This document shows positions 24,538 to 33,034 of a stretch of 64,000 nucleotides of DNA, piece after piece. The position numbers and the translations under genes are program-made. How positions within the stretch are numbered: the stretch's first letter is position 1; each line of letters begins with the position of its first letter. The stretch is from Cellulomonas carbonis (GTDB lineage: Bacteria; Actinomycetota; Actinomycetes; Actinomycetales; Cellulomonadaceae). Location: contig NZ_BMEB01000001.1 of assembly GCF_014636275.1 (NCBI RefSeq), forward strand, positions 558,001-622,000. Direction: 5' to 3'. Under the pieces are notes generated by a model. It searched no databases, was not told the origin of the DNA, and was given only the letters and a program-made list of their open reading frames with translations.

Positions 24538-26174
24538 CCAGCGCGACGACGCCGTCCGGTGCGCGACGTCCGCCCACGCCCCGTCGTCGCGTCGCGGCCG
24601 TCGCGGGCGTCGCGGCCACCGCGGTCGCGCTCGGTCTCGCCGAGCTCGTCGCCGGCCTGCTCCCCCGTGGCCGGTCGCTGGTCCTCGCGGTCGGCGACGT
24701 CGTCGTCGACCGCGTCCCTGGCTGGCTCGAGCGCGCCGCGATCGCCGTCCTGGGGACGGCGGACAAACCCGTCCTCGTCGTCGGGGTCCTCGTCGTGTCC
24801 GCCGCCGTGGGCGCGGCCCTCGGTGTCCTGGCCCGCCGCCGGTTCGTCCTCGCCGCGCTGGGCCTCACGGGGTTCGCCGTCGTGGGCGTCGTCGCCGCGC
24901 TCGCCGACGAGCGGACCACGCCGTGGGTCGCCGTGGTCTGCGGCCTGCTCGGCGCGGTCGCGGGCGTGGCGGTCCTCCGGGTCCTGCTGGACGCGGCGGC
25001 AGGGCCGGTGCCGCGCGCGGGGTCTGCGCCGCCGCGGGGCGTCGACGCGGGGTCTGCGCCGCCGCGGGGCGTCGACGCGGGGTCTGCGCCGCCGCGGGGC
25101 GTCGACGTCGGTCGCCGACCGTTCCTCACGCTGGTCGCCGTCGCCGCCGTCGTCGCGGCGTCGACCGCGGTGGCCGGGCGGTGGCTCGCGGCGTCGGACC
25201 GCGTCGAGCGGATCCGCGCGGCGCTGCGGCTGCCACGGCCCGCCCGGCCGGCGCCGCCCGTCCCGGCAGGGGCGGCGCTCGCCGTCCCCGGCCTCACGCC
25301 GCTCTTCGTCCCCAACGACGACTTCTACCGCATCGACACCGCGCTGACGGTCCCGCAGGTCGACCCCGGCACGTGGATGCTCGAGGTGCGCGGCATGGTC
25401 GACCGCCCCTTCAGCCTGAGCTACGACGAGCTGCTCGCGATGCCGCACGTGGAGGCGGACGTCACGCTCGCGTGCGTCTCCAACGAGGTCGGCGGCGGTC
25501 TCGTCGGCAACGCCCGGTGGCAGGGCGTCCCGCTGGGCGCGCTGCTGGAACGGGCCGGTGTCCGCGACGGGGCGACGCAGCTGCTGGGCCGCTCCGTCGA
25601 CGGCTTCACGGCGGGGTTCCCCGTCGCCCTGGCGCTCGGCACGCAGGACGCGCTCGTGGCCGTCGGCATGAACGGCGAGCCTCTCCCCGCCGCGCACGGC
25701 TTCCCGGCCCGGCTCGTCGTCCCGGGCCTGTACGGGTACGTGTCGGCGACCAAGTGGCTCTCCGCGATCGAGCTGACGACCTTCGAGGACGAGGTCGGGT
25801 ACTGGATCCCTCGGGGCTGGGCCCGTGACGGACCCGTCAAGACGCAGTCGCGGATCGACGTCCCCGCGGCGGCATCGACCGTGCGGCCCGGTGTCCGGCC
25901 CGTCGCGGGCGTGGCGTGGGCCCCGACGCGCGGGATCGAGCGCGTCGAGGTGCGCGTCGACGACGGCCCCTGGGTCGAGGCGCGGCTCGCGGACAGCCTC
26001 GACGTCGACTGCTGGCGGCAGTGGGTGCTCGAGTGGGACGCCGCACCGGGCCGCCACGTCCTGACGGTCCGTGCGACCGACGGCACCGGCGAGCCCCAGA
26101 CCGACGAGCGCACCCCGGTCGCGCCGGACGGCGCGTCCGGGCACCACAGCGTCGAGGTGCTCGTCGAGGGGTGA
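24534..26174 (+). CDS. Membrane-anchored sulfite-oxidase-like molybdopterin oxidoreductase
   Basis: Predicted extracytoplasmic molybdenum-cofactor enzyme, 546 residues. The first 165 residues contain about four TM helices. Then come three tandem decapeptides (AGSAPPRGVD), a further TM segment preceded by GRRPFLTLVAVAAVVA that looks like a twin-arginine signal, and from residue 255 an Oxidored_molyb domain. Cys314 in LACVSNEVGGGLVGNARW is the expected Mo ligand; VPGLYGYVSATKWLSAIEL is also typical. The C-terminus carries the Mo-co dimerisation Ig-like domain. It could be a sulfite or methionine-sulfoxide type oxidoreductase; substrate unknown. GTG 24534 overlaps the LacI stop. Confidence 0.86.
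   Translation: MTSATTPSGARRPPTPRRRVAAVAGVAATAVALGLAELVAGLLPRGRSLVLAVGDVVVDRVPGWLERAAIAVLGTADKPVLVVGVLVVSAAVGAALGVLARRRFVLAALGLTGFAVVGVVAALADERTTPWVAVVCGLLGAVAGVAVLRVLLDAAAGPVPRAGSAPPRGVDAGSAPPRGVDAGSAPPRGVDVGRRPFLTLVAVAAVVAASTAVAGRWLAASDRVERIRAALRLPRPARPAPPVPAGAALAVPGLTPLFVPNDDFYRIDTALTVPQVDPGTWMLEVRGMVDRPFSLSYDELLAMPHVEADVTLACVSNEVGGGLVGNARWQGVPLGALLERAGVRDGATQLLGRSVDGFTAGFPVALALGTQDALVAVGMNGEPLPAAHGFPARLVVPGLYGYVSATKWLSAIELTTFEDEVGYWIPRGWARDGPVKTQSRIDVPAAASTVRPGVRPVAGVAWAPTRGIERVEVRVDDGPWVEARLADSLDVDCWRQWVLEWDAAPGRHVLTVRATDGTGEPQTDERTPVAPDGASGHHSVEVLVEG
25017..25106 (+). repeat. Three exact in-frame tandem copies of a 30-bp unit
   Basis: Three identical 30-bp units at 25017-25046, 25047-25076 and 25077-25106 encode AGSAPPRGVD three times between the last two membrane segments of the molybdopterin enzyme. 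Perfect identity at the DNA level points to recent expansion by slippage; copy number probably varies between strains. Confidence 0.92.
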
Positions 26175-26181
26175 GGACGGG

Positions 26182-27768
26182 TCACCCGTGCGGCGCGACC
26201 GTGACCCTGTTGCGTCCGCGACGCTTCGACTCGAGCACGGCCGCGTCCGCGGACGCCAGGGCGTCGCGCTCGAGCCCGTCGGCCGCCCCGACCCCGACCG
26301 ACACGGTGACGGTGAGCCCGCTCGCGACCTGCCCCCAGTCGTGGTCGAGCACGGCGCGACGCACCCGCCGTGCGACCTGGTGCGCGGCGTCCGCGTCGCC
26401 GACGGGCAGGACGAGGAACTCGTCGCCGCCGTACCGGACGAGGACGTCGTCCGCCCGGGCGACCGATCGCAGGAGCTCGCCGAGGCGGCGGAGCACCGCG
26501 TCGCCCACCGCGTGGGACCAGCGGTCGTTGACGGACTTGAAGTCGTCGACGTCGATGAAGACGACGCGCTGCGGTGCACCCTCGGCGAGGACGCGCTCGA
26601 GCGCACGACGGTTCCCGAGGCCTGTCAGCGAGTCCTGCAGCGCCTCGGCGCCCGCGCGCTCGCTGCGGTCGGTCAGCTCGCGCAGGTGGTGCCGGTCGTT
26701 CAGCGCCGCGAACCGCGCCTCGCGCTCGGACCACACCTTGTGCAGCCCGGCCACGGCCAGCCCACGCCACAGGTCGGCGCCACGGCTCGTGCCGTGCTCC
26801 GCGGCGTGGACCCGGGCGAGGGCGACGGTCGCGGTCTGGCTCCACAGCTCGTGCCCCGCGTCGTCGGCGTCGGCGAGCATGGTCTCGAGGGCGGTCGTGG
26901 CCGCCGCGTAGTCGCCGCGCCGCTCCGCGTCGGCCGCCATCACGAGGTGCACGAGGTGCGTCTCGACGAGCTCCGCGCGGGCCGAGAAGGAGCCCGCCGC
27001 GGCCCGGCACCGCGCGGCGGCGAGCTCGACCTCGCCGAGCCGCATCATGGCGTACGACTCGATCACGTGCGACCGGGCCGCCATGCGCTCGTCGCCGACC
27101 CTCGCCGCCGCACGACGCATGCGTCGGCTGCGCGAGGCGGTCAGCACGAAGTAGGACCCCGCCTCACGGTCCCGCTCGAGCAGCACGAGGCTCGTCCCCC
27201 AGTGCGCCGAGAGGAGGCCGAGCTCCTGCCAGACGAGCACGTCGACACCCGGACCGCCACCACCCCGGACCGCGGACAGCGCGGCGTCGGCCTCCTCGAG
27301 GAGGTTGACGGACCGCAGCGCGAGGGCGACGGCCATGCTCGCGGACAGGTGGCCGTACGTCCCCACGGGGATCCGGCGCCGCAGCCAGTCGGCCTCCGCG
27401 ATCGCCGCCATGGCCGTGCCGTGGCCACCGATCCGCCCCGACGCCTCCGACACGATCGACAGGGCCTTCGCGCGCCACACCGGCTCCGGCTCGTCGCCGA
27501 GGGAGGCCAGGAGCTCCTGCGCGCGGACCACCGCGTCCGCGTGGCGGCCGAGCTCCTGGAGGGCGACCGCCTCGACGTACCGGAGGTAGCGCGCGGTCAC
27601 GACGTCGTCCGCGGCCACGGCCAGCGCGAGCCCGTGACGGCACAGCAGGACGGCGTCCTCGGAGAACCCGTCGACGTACGCGGCGTGCGCGGCGTCCGCG
27701 AGCGCGTCCCACGGGCCGAACTCACCGCGCACGTCGAGCGCCGTGGATCGGACAGCACGGGTCACCAT
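26182..27768 (-). CDS. Diguanylate cyclase with TPR-like N-terminal region
   Basis: Predicted soluble enzyme making cyclic di-GMP from GTP, 528 residues. About residues 1-350 are Ala/Leu-rich helical repeats of TPR character with no TM segment; about 365-528 form a GGDEF domain: DSLTGLGNRRALERVL, metal site FIDVDDFKSVND, active-site loop RYGGDEFLVLP. The inhibitory I-site motif RxxD (RADD) sits exactly five residues before GGDEF, so product inhibition is expected. ATG 27768 is chosen for the GGGAGG 7 nt upstream. It is convergent with the molybdopterin enzyme, 7 bp apart. The input signal is unknown; the repeats suggest a protein partner. Confidence 0.9.
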   Translation of the reverse strand: MVTRAVRSTALDVRGEFGPWDALADAAHAAYVDGFSEDAVLLCRHGLALAVAADDVVTARYLRYVEAVALQELGRHADAVVRAQELLASLGDEPEPVWRAKALSIVSEASGRIGGHGTAMAAIAEADWLRRRIPVGTYGHLSASMAVALALRSVNLLEEADAALSAVRGGGGPGVDVLVWQELGLLSAHWGTSLVLLERDREAGSYFVLTASRSRRMRRAAARVGDERMAARSHVIESYAMMRLGEVELAAARCRAAAGSFSARAELVETHLVHLVMAADAERRGDYAAATTALETMLADADDAGHELWSQTATVALARVHAAEHGTSRGADLWRGLAVAGLHKVWSEREARFAALNDRHHLRELTDRSERAGAEALQDSLTGLGNRRALERVLAEGAPQRVVFIDVDDFKSVNDRWSHAVGDAVLRRLGELLRSVARADDVLVRYGGDEFLVLPVGDADAAHQVARRVRRAVLDHDWGQVASGLTVTVSVGVGAADGLERDALASADAAVLESKRRGRNRVTVAPHG

Positions 27769-27975
27769 GGCCGCCCTCCCCGCTGCTCCGCCCGGCAGCC
27801 GCTCGTCGTCGTACCGCAGTGTGCCCGGTCCGCCGCGTGCCGCACAGGACGAAGTCCCGTGGCCACCCACCGCGAGACGTGACGACGATCAGCCCTGCCC
27901 GCCCACGTGCTCCTTGACCGGGGACGCCGCGCGGAGCACCGTGGCAGGAGCAGGGGCAGGCGCCGAGGAGGACCG

Positions 27976-28953
27976 ATGCGCTCGCACGACCGCGGCGCGG
28001 CCGCGGGCGGGACGCGTGGACGGACGACGTCGCGCCTGCTCGGCGCGGCGCTCGTCGCCCTCGCGGTCGCCTGCGCGCCCACGGCTCCCGCCGACGGCGA
28101 TCCCGAGCCGTCCCCTCCTGCCACGTCGAGCCCGACCGCGACGGTCCCGCCGTCGCGCACGCCGACCCCGTCTCCCGCCCCCGCACCGGAGCCGACGCCC
28201 GAGCCCGAACCCGAGCCGGCACCCCAGCCGCCCGCACCCCCGCCCGAGCCGGCGCCCGCACCCGAGCCGGCGCCCGCACCCGAGCCGTCCGTGCCACCGG
28301 TCACGGGCGACCTGCCGCCGGCGTGGCGCGGCGTCGACCTCGAACGTCTGCCCACGTCGGCCCGTCAGGTGGCCCTGACGTTCGACGGCGGCGCCTCGGA
28401 CACCGCCGTCGCCTCGATCCTCGCGACGCTCGACCGGTACGACGCACCGGCGACGTTCTTCGTCACCGGGGCCTTCGCGCGCGCCTACCCCGACGCGGTC
28501 CGGGCGGTCGCCGCCGCGGGGCACCCCGTCGGCAACCACAGCGACACCCACCCGGACTTCACCGTCACGACGAGCGCGGCCATCCGCGCCGAGCTCGCGG
28601 CGGCCGACGCGAGCATCAGCGCACTCACGCGCACGCCGACCCGACCGCTCTTCCGCTTCCCGTTCGGCGCGCGCACGCCCGAGGACATCCGGGTCGTCAA
28701 CGCCGTGGGGTACGTCCCGGTGCGCTGGAGCGTCGACACGCTCGGCTGGAAGGGCACGTCGGGCGGCCTCGACGCGGCCACGGTGCACCGCCGGGTCGTC
28801 GACGGCCTGCAGCCGGGTGCGATCGTCCTCATGCACGTCGGCAGCAACCCCGACGACGGGACGACGCTCGACCCGGACGCCCTCCCGGGGATGATCGAGG
28901 AGATCCGCGCACGCGGCTACACGCTGGTCGACCTGCGCGACGTCGGGCGCTGA
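27976..28953 (+). CDS. Polysaccharide deacetylase lipoprotein (NodB domain)
   Basis: Surface carbohydrate esterase family 4-like protein, 325 residues. ATG 27976 follows GAGGAGGA. The signal peptide ends in a lipobox AVAC (Cys33), followed by a roughly 75-residue Pro/Ala/Glu linker with PAPEP repeats that would span the cell wall. The NodB domain covers about 130-325: VALTFDGGASD (motif 1 as TFDGG rather than TFDDG), NHSDTHPDF (motif 2 His residues), FRFPFGARTPED (motif 3), and a late WSVDTLGWKG and IVLMHVG. Likely acts on peptidoglycan or wall glycans. The Asp-to-Gly change is shared with a recognised subgroup, so activity is plausible. Confidence 0.88.
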   Translation: MRSHDRGAAAGGTRGRTTSRLLGAALVALAVACAPTAPADGDPEPSPPATSSPTATVPPSRTPTPSPAPAPEPTPEPEPEPAPQPPAPPPEPAPAPEPAPAPEPSVPPVTGDLPPAWRGVDLERLPTSARQVALTFDGGASDTAVASILATLDRYDAPATFFVTGAFARAYPDAVRAVAAAGHPVGNHSDTHPDFTVTTSAAIRAELAAADASISALTRTPTRPLFRFPFGARTPEDIRVVNAVGYVPVRWSVDTLGWKGTSGGLDAATVHRRVVDGLQPGAIVLMHVGSNPDDGTTLDPDALPGMIEEIRARGYTLVDLRDVGR

Positions 28954-29131
28954 CGGGTCCGCGGCCCCGCTCCGCGTGGACACGGATTGACACGGACCGT
29001 CGGGTCACGGTCTCCTGACCGTGCTGCGCCGGCGCGCCGAGGCGTCGACAGCGCCCGACCGTGGTCGGGAGCGCCCGCGCAGCTCGGGACGGACGGCACG
29101 CGCCGACGACCCCGAGCCCTGGAGGCACCCG

Positions 29132-29680
29132 ATGAGCACCGTCCCGGGTCCCTCGTGGGCCGACCACGTGGCCGCGCTGCACCGGCTGACGGCCCGCCTC
29201 GCCGAGGAGTCGCCCGACGAGTACGTCGCGTCGCGGCCACGCGACGGGGCCGACGACGCCGCCCTCCGGCGCGCCGAGGAGCGGCTCGGCCACCCCCTCG
29301 ACCCGCAGCACGCCGGACTGCTGCGCGCCGCGGACGGGTGGACCCAGGTGGTGCTCGACGGGGACCTCCTGGCCACCGACGAGCTCGGCGAGGGAGCGCT
29401 CTGGGACCGCGGCTCGACCCTGCTCGACGACGTCTTCCTGTACGCGCCGTCGCCCGGGCTGCCCGCACGCGACGCCCTCTACCCGGTGTTCGTCGCCCCC
29501 TACGAGCGGGACGTCGTCGCCGTGCGCCGGGACGGGCCGCGGACGGCCGGTGGCCACGAGGTGCTGTGGTTCAGCGACGAGCTCGTCGCGGTGTGGCCCG
29601 ACGCGACCCAGTGGTGGGCGGCGCTCGTGCACATCGCGCGCGAGACCCTGCACTACGTGAGCGTCCGTCCCGACCCGTGA
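29132..29680 (+). CDS. SMI1/KNR4 (SUKH)-like protein
   Basis: Cytoplasmic protein of 182 residues with no signal or TM segment. ATG 29132 has GGAGG 6 nt upstream; earlier in-frame codons are spurious. The middle resembles the SUKH fold: LRRAEERLGHPLDPQHAGLLRAADGW, then a region ending in DDVFLYAPSP and a later LWFSDELVAVWPD. SUKH proteins are often immunity proteins for secreted toxins but many are stand-alone housekeeping regulators; no toxin gene is adjacent here. Assignment rests on pattern alone and is moderate. Confidence 0.6.
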   Translation: MSTVPGPSWADHVAALHRLTARLAEESPDEYVASRPRDGADDAALRRAEERLGHPLDPQHAGLLRAADGWTQVVLDGDLLATDELGEGALWDRGSTLLDDVFLYAPSPGLPARDALYPVFVAPYERDVVAVRRDGPRTAGGHEVLWFSDELVAVWPDATQWWAALVHIARETLHYVSVRPDP

Positions 29681-29725
29681 GGCGCACCGCAGCGCGTCCG
29701 TGACGGGCGACCCGGCGACGACGTG

Positions 29726-30883
29726 TCAGCCGTCGCCGTCGTCCGACGCGTCGTCGTCGCGCAGGGCCGTCGCGTCCACCGGCTCCTCCAGCTCCGGCAG
29801 GAGCTCGTAACGGGTCCGGTACAGGTCGAGCAGCGACAGGAGCATCGCGACCACGGGGATCGCGAGCAGCGCGCCGGCGACGCCGAACATCGCCGTCCCG
29901 AGGATGACCGACGCGAAGCTGACCGCCGGGTGCACGTTCACGGCGCGGGCGCTGATCCGCGGCTCGATCGTGAGGTTCTCGACCTGCTGGTAGAGCACCG
30001 CCCACGCGAGGACGATCACGCCGAGCCACGGGTTGGGGCTGAGGAGCCCGACGAGGACCGGCAGGACGATCGCGATGTACGTCCCGATCGCGGGGACGAA
30101 CTGCGCCACGAGGCCCGTCCACAGCGCCAGCGCCAACCACGACGGCAGCCCGATGACGACGAAGACGATGCCGCTCGCGGTCGCGTTGACCGCGGCGAGC
30201 ACCACCCGCGCCGCGACGTAGCGGCCCGTCTTCTCGGCCGTGGTGTCCCACACGACGACCGTCGTCTCCTGGACCCGCGGCGGGAAGAGCGAGGCGATCC
30301 ACCGCCGCAGCCGCGGGCCGTCGGCGGAGAGGTAGAAGAGGAACAGCGCGAACATGAAGAAGCTCGCGACGGCGCCGGCGATCGACCCCAGCACCGCGAG
30401 CACCCCCCCGGCGAGCTGGCTCGCGACGCCCGCGGCGCGCTCGGGCGACAGGTCGATGTGGGAGACGAGGTCCTCGATCCGGTAGTCCGTCCCGAAGCGC
30501 GCGTTGACCCACGCGAGGCCGTCCTCCGCGAGCGACGGCACGCTGCGCACGAGGTTCGCGACCTGCTCGACGACGAGCTGCCCGAAGAGGGCGACGAACA
30601 CGACCAGGAAGAGGACGACGCCGAGCATGACGAGCCCGGTCGCCGCACCGCGCGGCATCCGGCGCGCCAGCCGGCCGACGGCGGGCTCGATGGCGAGCGA
30701 CGCGAACCACGCCATGACGATCGTGAAGATCAGGGAGCTGCCCTGTCCGAGGACGAAGCGCAGCACCATCACGAGCGCGATGAGGGCGATGACGACCCAG
30801 CCGATGCGCCACACGTTGCCCGGGTCCAGCAGCATGCGGGTGCCCAGGTCCGCCCTGGTCACCCGTCGGTCGTTCGCGCGCAC
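29726..30883 (-). CDS. AI-2E family transporter
   Basis: Polytopic membrane protein of 385 residues in the PerM/TqsA (AI-2E) family, whose members export autoinducer-2 or act as ion/proton antiporters. Seven or eight TM helices: a pair at residues 25-65, RMPRGAATGLVMLGVVLFLVVF, a cytosolic loop with DGPRLRRWIASLFPP, and late LVAQFVPAIGTYIAIVLPVLV and IEPRISARAVNVHPAVSFASV, the family signature. GTG 30883 has GGAGG 4 nt upstream; upstream frame belongs to other sequence. Acidic C-terminal tail. No luxS gene is nearby, so the substrate is open. Confidence 0.9.
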   Translation of the reverse strand: MRANDRRVTRADLGTRMLLDPGNVWRIGWVVIALIALVMVLRFVLGQGSSLIFTIVMAWFASLAIEPAVGRLARRMPRGAATGLVMLGVVLFLVVFVALFGQLVVEQVANLVRSVPSLAEDGLAWVNARFGTDYRIEDLVSHIDLSPERAAGVASQLAGGVLAVLGSIAGAVASFFMFALFLFYLSADGPRLRRWIASLFPPRVQETTVVVWDTTAEKTGRYVAARVVLAAVNATASGIVFVVIGLPSWLALALWTGLVAQFVPAIGTYIAIVLPVLVGLLSPNPWLGVIVLAWAVLYQQVENLTIEPRISARAVNVHPAVSFASVILGTAMFGVAGALLAIPVVAMLLSLLDLYRTRYELLPELEEPVDATALRDDDASDDGDG

Positions 30884-31018
30884 GGCGCCTCCTTCGGTCG
30901 TGCTGATCGTGCCGCAGACGACGCGCCCCGGTCGCGCAACGCGCCCGAGGACCGGTCGGGTCGCACCGCGCGCTCTGTCCGCACCCGCCCGACCCACCCG
31001 ACCCGGCACCATGAGCGC

Positions 31019-31657
31019 ATGACCGACCACGCGCACCCGGGCGAGCGCACCGTCGTGCCGACACCGCACGGTGAGGCGGTGGCCCACGTCCGGACGGCCC
31101 TGGACCCGACGGGGCTGGTCGTGCTCGGCCACGGCGCGGGCGGCGGCGTCGACGCGCCCGACCTGGCGGTGGTCGCGCGTGTCGCAGCCGACCTGCAGCT
31201 CACGGTCGCTCTCGTCGAGCAGCCGTACCGCGTCGCGGGACGGCGCCTCCCACCGCGCGGACCCGCGCTCGACGAGGCCTGGCGCGCCGTCGTGACGTCC
31301 CTGCGCCCGCGGTGGCCGGGCGGTCCGCTCGTCGTCGGCGGCCGCTCCGCCGGGGCCCGCACCGCCTGCCGCACCGCGGACGGCCTCGGGGCCGACGGCG
31401 TCCTGTGCCTCGCCTTCCCGGTCCGCCCGCCCGGCCGCCCCGACGCGCCCGACCGGCTCCCGGAGCTGGACGCCGTCGGGGCACCCGTGCTCGTCGTGCA
31501 GGGCGAGAAGGACCCGTTCGGCCTGCCGCCGGACCGCCCGGGCCGCGAGGTCGTGGTCGTCCCGGGCGACCACTCGCTCCGCAGCGGGCTCGCGGAGGTC
31601 GAGCACGAGGTGCACCGCTGGCTGCTCGACGTGACAGGGCCGGCGTCGCGCGGCTGA
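31019..31657 (+). CDS. Alpha/beta hydrolase (dienelactone hydrolase / Tex30-like)
   Basis: Small cytoplasmic alpha/beta hydrolase of 212 residues. LVVLGHGAGGGVDAP supplies the oxyanion region, LVVGGRSAGARTACR the nucleophile elbow (G-R-S-A-G), VLVVQGEKDPFG the acid-bearing loop, and VPGDHSLRSG the catalytic His. This arrangement matches the KANL3/Tex30-type subset common in actinobacteria. ATG 31019 fits the frame; it is divergent from the AI-2E transporter. Substrate unknown. Confidence 0.85.
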   Translation: MTDHAHPGERTVVPTPHGEAVAHVRTALDPTGLVVLGHGAGGGVDAPDLAVVARVAADLQLTVALVEQPYRVAGRRLPPRGPALDEAWRAVVTSLRPRWPGGPLVVGGRSAGARTACRTADGLGADGVLCLAFPVRPPGRPDAPDRLPELDAVGAPVLVVQGEKDPFGLPPDRPGREVVVVPGDHSLRSGLAEVEHEVHRWLLDVTGPASRG

Positions 31658-31672
31658 GGATCCGCCGGACGG

Positions 31673-31975
31673 TCAGGGTCGGGGGTCCACGCGCCGCCAC
31701 GGCCGGTCGTCGCGGCGCGCGCCGGTCCCCGCCGCGCAGCGTCGGCACACGACCTCGACGCGGTCCGCGTCGCGGCCCGTCGCCGGCTGGACGTCCGCCC
31801 AGCCGACGTGCGGGAAGCGCTCGAGCGGCTCCCTGCTGAGTGCGAGGCCGCACACCGTCTGGTTGGTCCCGGGCACCCAGGCGTGCACGGTGCCGGCCGG
31901 CATGCGGATCCCGTCCGGGTCGGTCCACCGCCCGGTCGCGGCGACCGACGCCGTCCGGACGGTCCTGCGTGCCAC
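31673..31975 (-). CDS. Conserved hypothetical protein with paired cysteines (100 aa)
   Basis: Small protein I recognise only as a type seen repeatedly in actinobacteria. It has TVHAWVPGTNQTVCGLALSR in the first half and VVCRRCAAGTG near the end, so three Cys (one single, one C-x-x-C) that could bind zinc. GTG 31975 starts 8 bp after the epimerase stop on the same strand, suggesting a two-gene operon. No enzyme motif visible; a redox or metal-binding role is a guess. Confidence 0.65.
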   Translation of the reverse strand: MARRTVRTASVAATGRWTDPDGIRMPAGTVHAWVPGTNQTVCGLALSREPLERFPHVGWADVQPATGRDADRVEVVCRRCAAGTGARRDDRPWRRVDPRP

Positions 31976-31983
31976 GTCGACGC

Positions 31984-32976
31984 TCAGGCGTGCACGCGGA
32001 ACCGGTCGACGAGCCGGTCCATCAGCGCGTCCATGGCGGCGTCTACGCGTCGCCTCGCGCGGTCGGCGTCGTGCCACGCGACGATCTCGCGCGCCCCCTG
32101 CTCGAACGGCACCGTGGAGACGAAGTCGGGCACGACCGAGCGCAGCTTGGTCGTGTCGAACACCATCGAGTGCGCCTTGTCGCCGAGGAGGCCCGCCCCC
32201 CAGGCGGGGTCCTCGGCGGCGATCACGTCCGACGGCACGTGCACGATGCGTGCGGTCGTCCCCGCGGCCCGGGCCAGGGTGTGCGCGATCTGGTCCCATG
32301 TGAGCACGTCGTCGCCCGTGATGTGGAACGCCTCCCCCACGGTCCGGGGACGCCCCAGGAGAGGAACGAGCCCGCGGGCGAAGTCCGTGTTGTGCGTGAG
32401 GGTCCACAGGGACGTCCCGTCGCCGTGCACGACGACCTCCTTGCCCTGTCGCATGCGCTCGACGACCGTCCACCCGCCGTCGAACGGCACGAGCGTGCGG
32501 TCGTACGTGTGCGACGGACGGACGACGGTCGCGGGGAACCCGGTGTCGCGGTACTCGCGGACCAGCAGGTCCTCGCACGCGATCTTGTTGCGCGAGTACT
32601 CCCAGTACGGGTTGCGCAGCGGGGCGGACTCGACGACGGGGACGCGCTGCGGCGGGGTCTGGTACGCCGACGCCGACGAGATGAAGACGTACTGCCCGGT
32701 CCGGTCGCGGAAGAGGTCGACGTCGGCCTGCACGTGCTCGGGCGTGAACGCGACCCAGTCGACGACGGCGTCGAACTCCCGGGACCCCAGCGCGTCGCGC
32801 ACCGAGGCCGGGTCCCGCACGTCGCCACGCAGGACCGTCACCCCGTCGGGGACGGGGCGGTCCGACTCCCCGCGCGTGAGGAGGTGCACGTCCAGCCCAC
32901 GCTCGACGGCGAGCCGCGTGCACGCTGAGCTGATGATGCCGGTTCCGCCGATGAACAGGACCGAGGGCGCAGTCAT
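31984..32976 (-). CDS. NAD-dependent epimerase/dehydratase (extended SDR)
   Basis: Extended short-chain dehydrogenase/reductase of 330 residues. Rossmann glycine motif VLFIGGTGIISSA at the N-terminus, GDVRDPASV at strand 3, FISSASAYQTPP with the catalytic Ser/Tyr region and YSRNK as the YxxxK pair, then VVRPSHTYDRTLVP. Relatives are annotated as nucleotide-sugar epimerases or as chloroplast-RNA-binding-like SDRs; no sugar-nucleotide partner is nearby, so the substrate is not inferable. ATG 32976. Followed 8 bp later by a small Cys protein on the same strand. Confidence 0.87.
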   Translation of the reverse strand: MTAPSVLFIGGTGIISSACTRLAVERGLDVHLLTRGESDRPVPDGVTVLRGDVRDPASVRDALGSREFDAVVDWVAFTPEHVQADVDLFRDRTGQYVFISSASAYQTPPQRVPVVESAPLRNPYWEYSRNKIACEDLLVREYRDTGFPATVVRPSHTYDRTLVPFDGGWTVVERMRQGKEVVVHGDGTSLWTLTHNTDFARGLVPLLGRPRTVGEAFHITGDDVLTWDQIAHTLARAAGTTARIVHVPSDVIAAEDPAWGAGLLGDKAHSMVFDTTKLRSVVPDFVSTVPFEQGAREIVAWHDADRARRRVDAAMDALMDRLVDRFRVHA

Positions 32977-33034
32977 GGCCCGAACCTAGTCGCGACCGCC
33001 GCCGTGGGCACCGCGGTCGGCGCGTCGACGGCCG

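Noticed and set aside
28140..28300. Short repeats resembling an array
   Set aside because: They encode the PAPEP linker of a lipoprotein; there are no spacers, so this is not CRISPR.
29006..29023. CACGGTC/GACCGTG hairpin upstream of the SUKH-like gene
   Set aside because: Seven-bp stem with a further GACCGT copy nearby; too small to call terminator or operator with no linked regulator.
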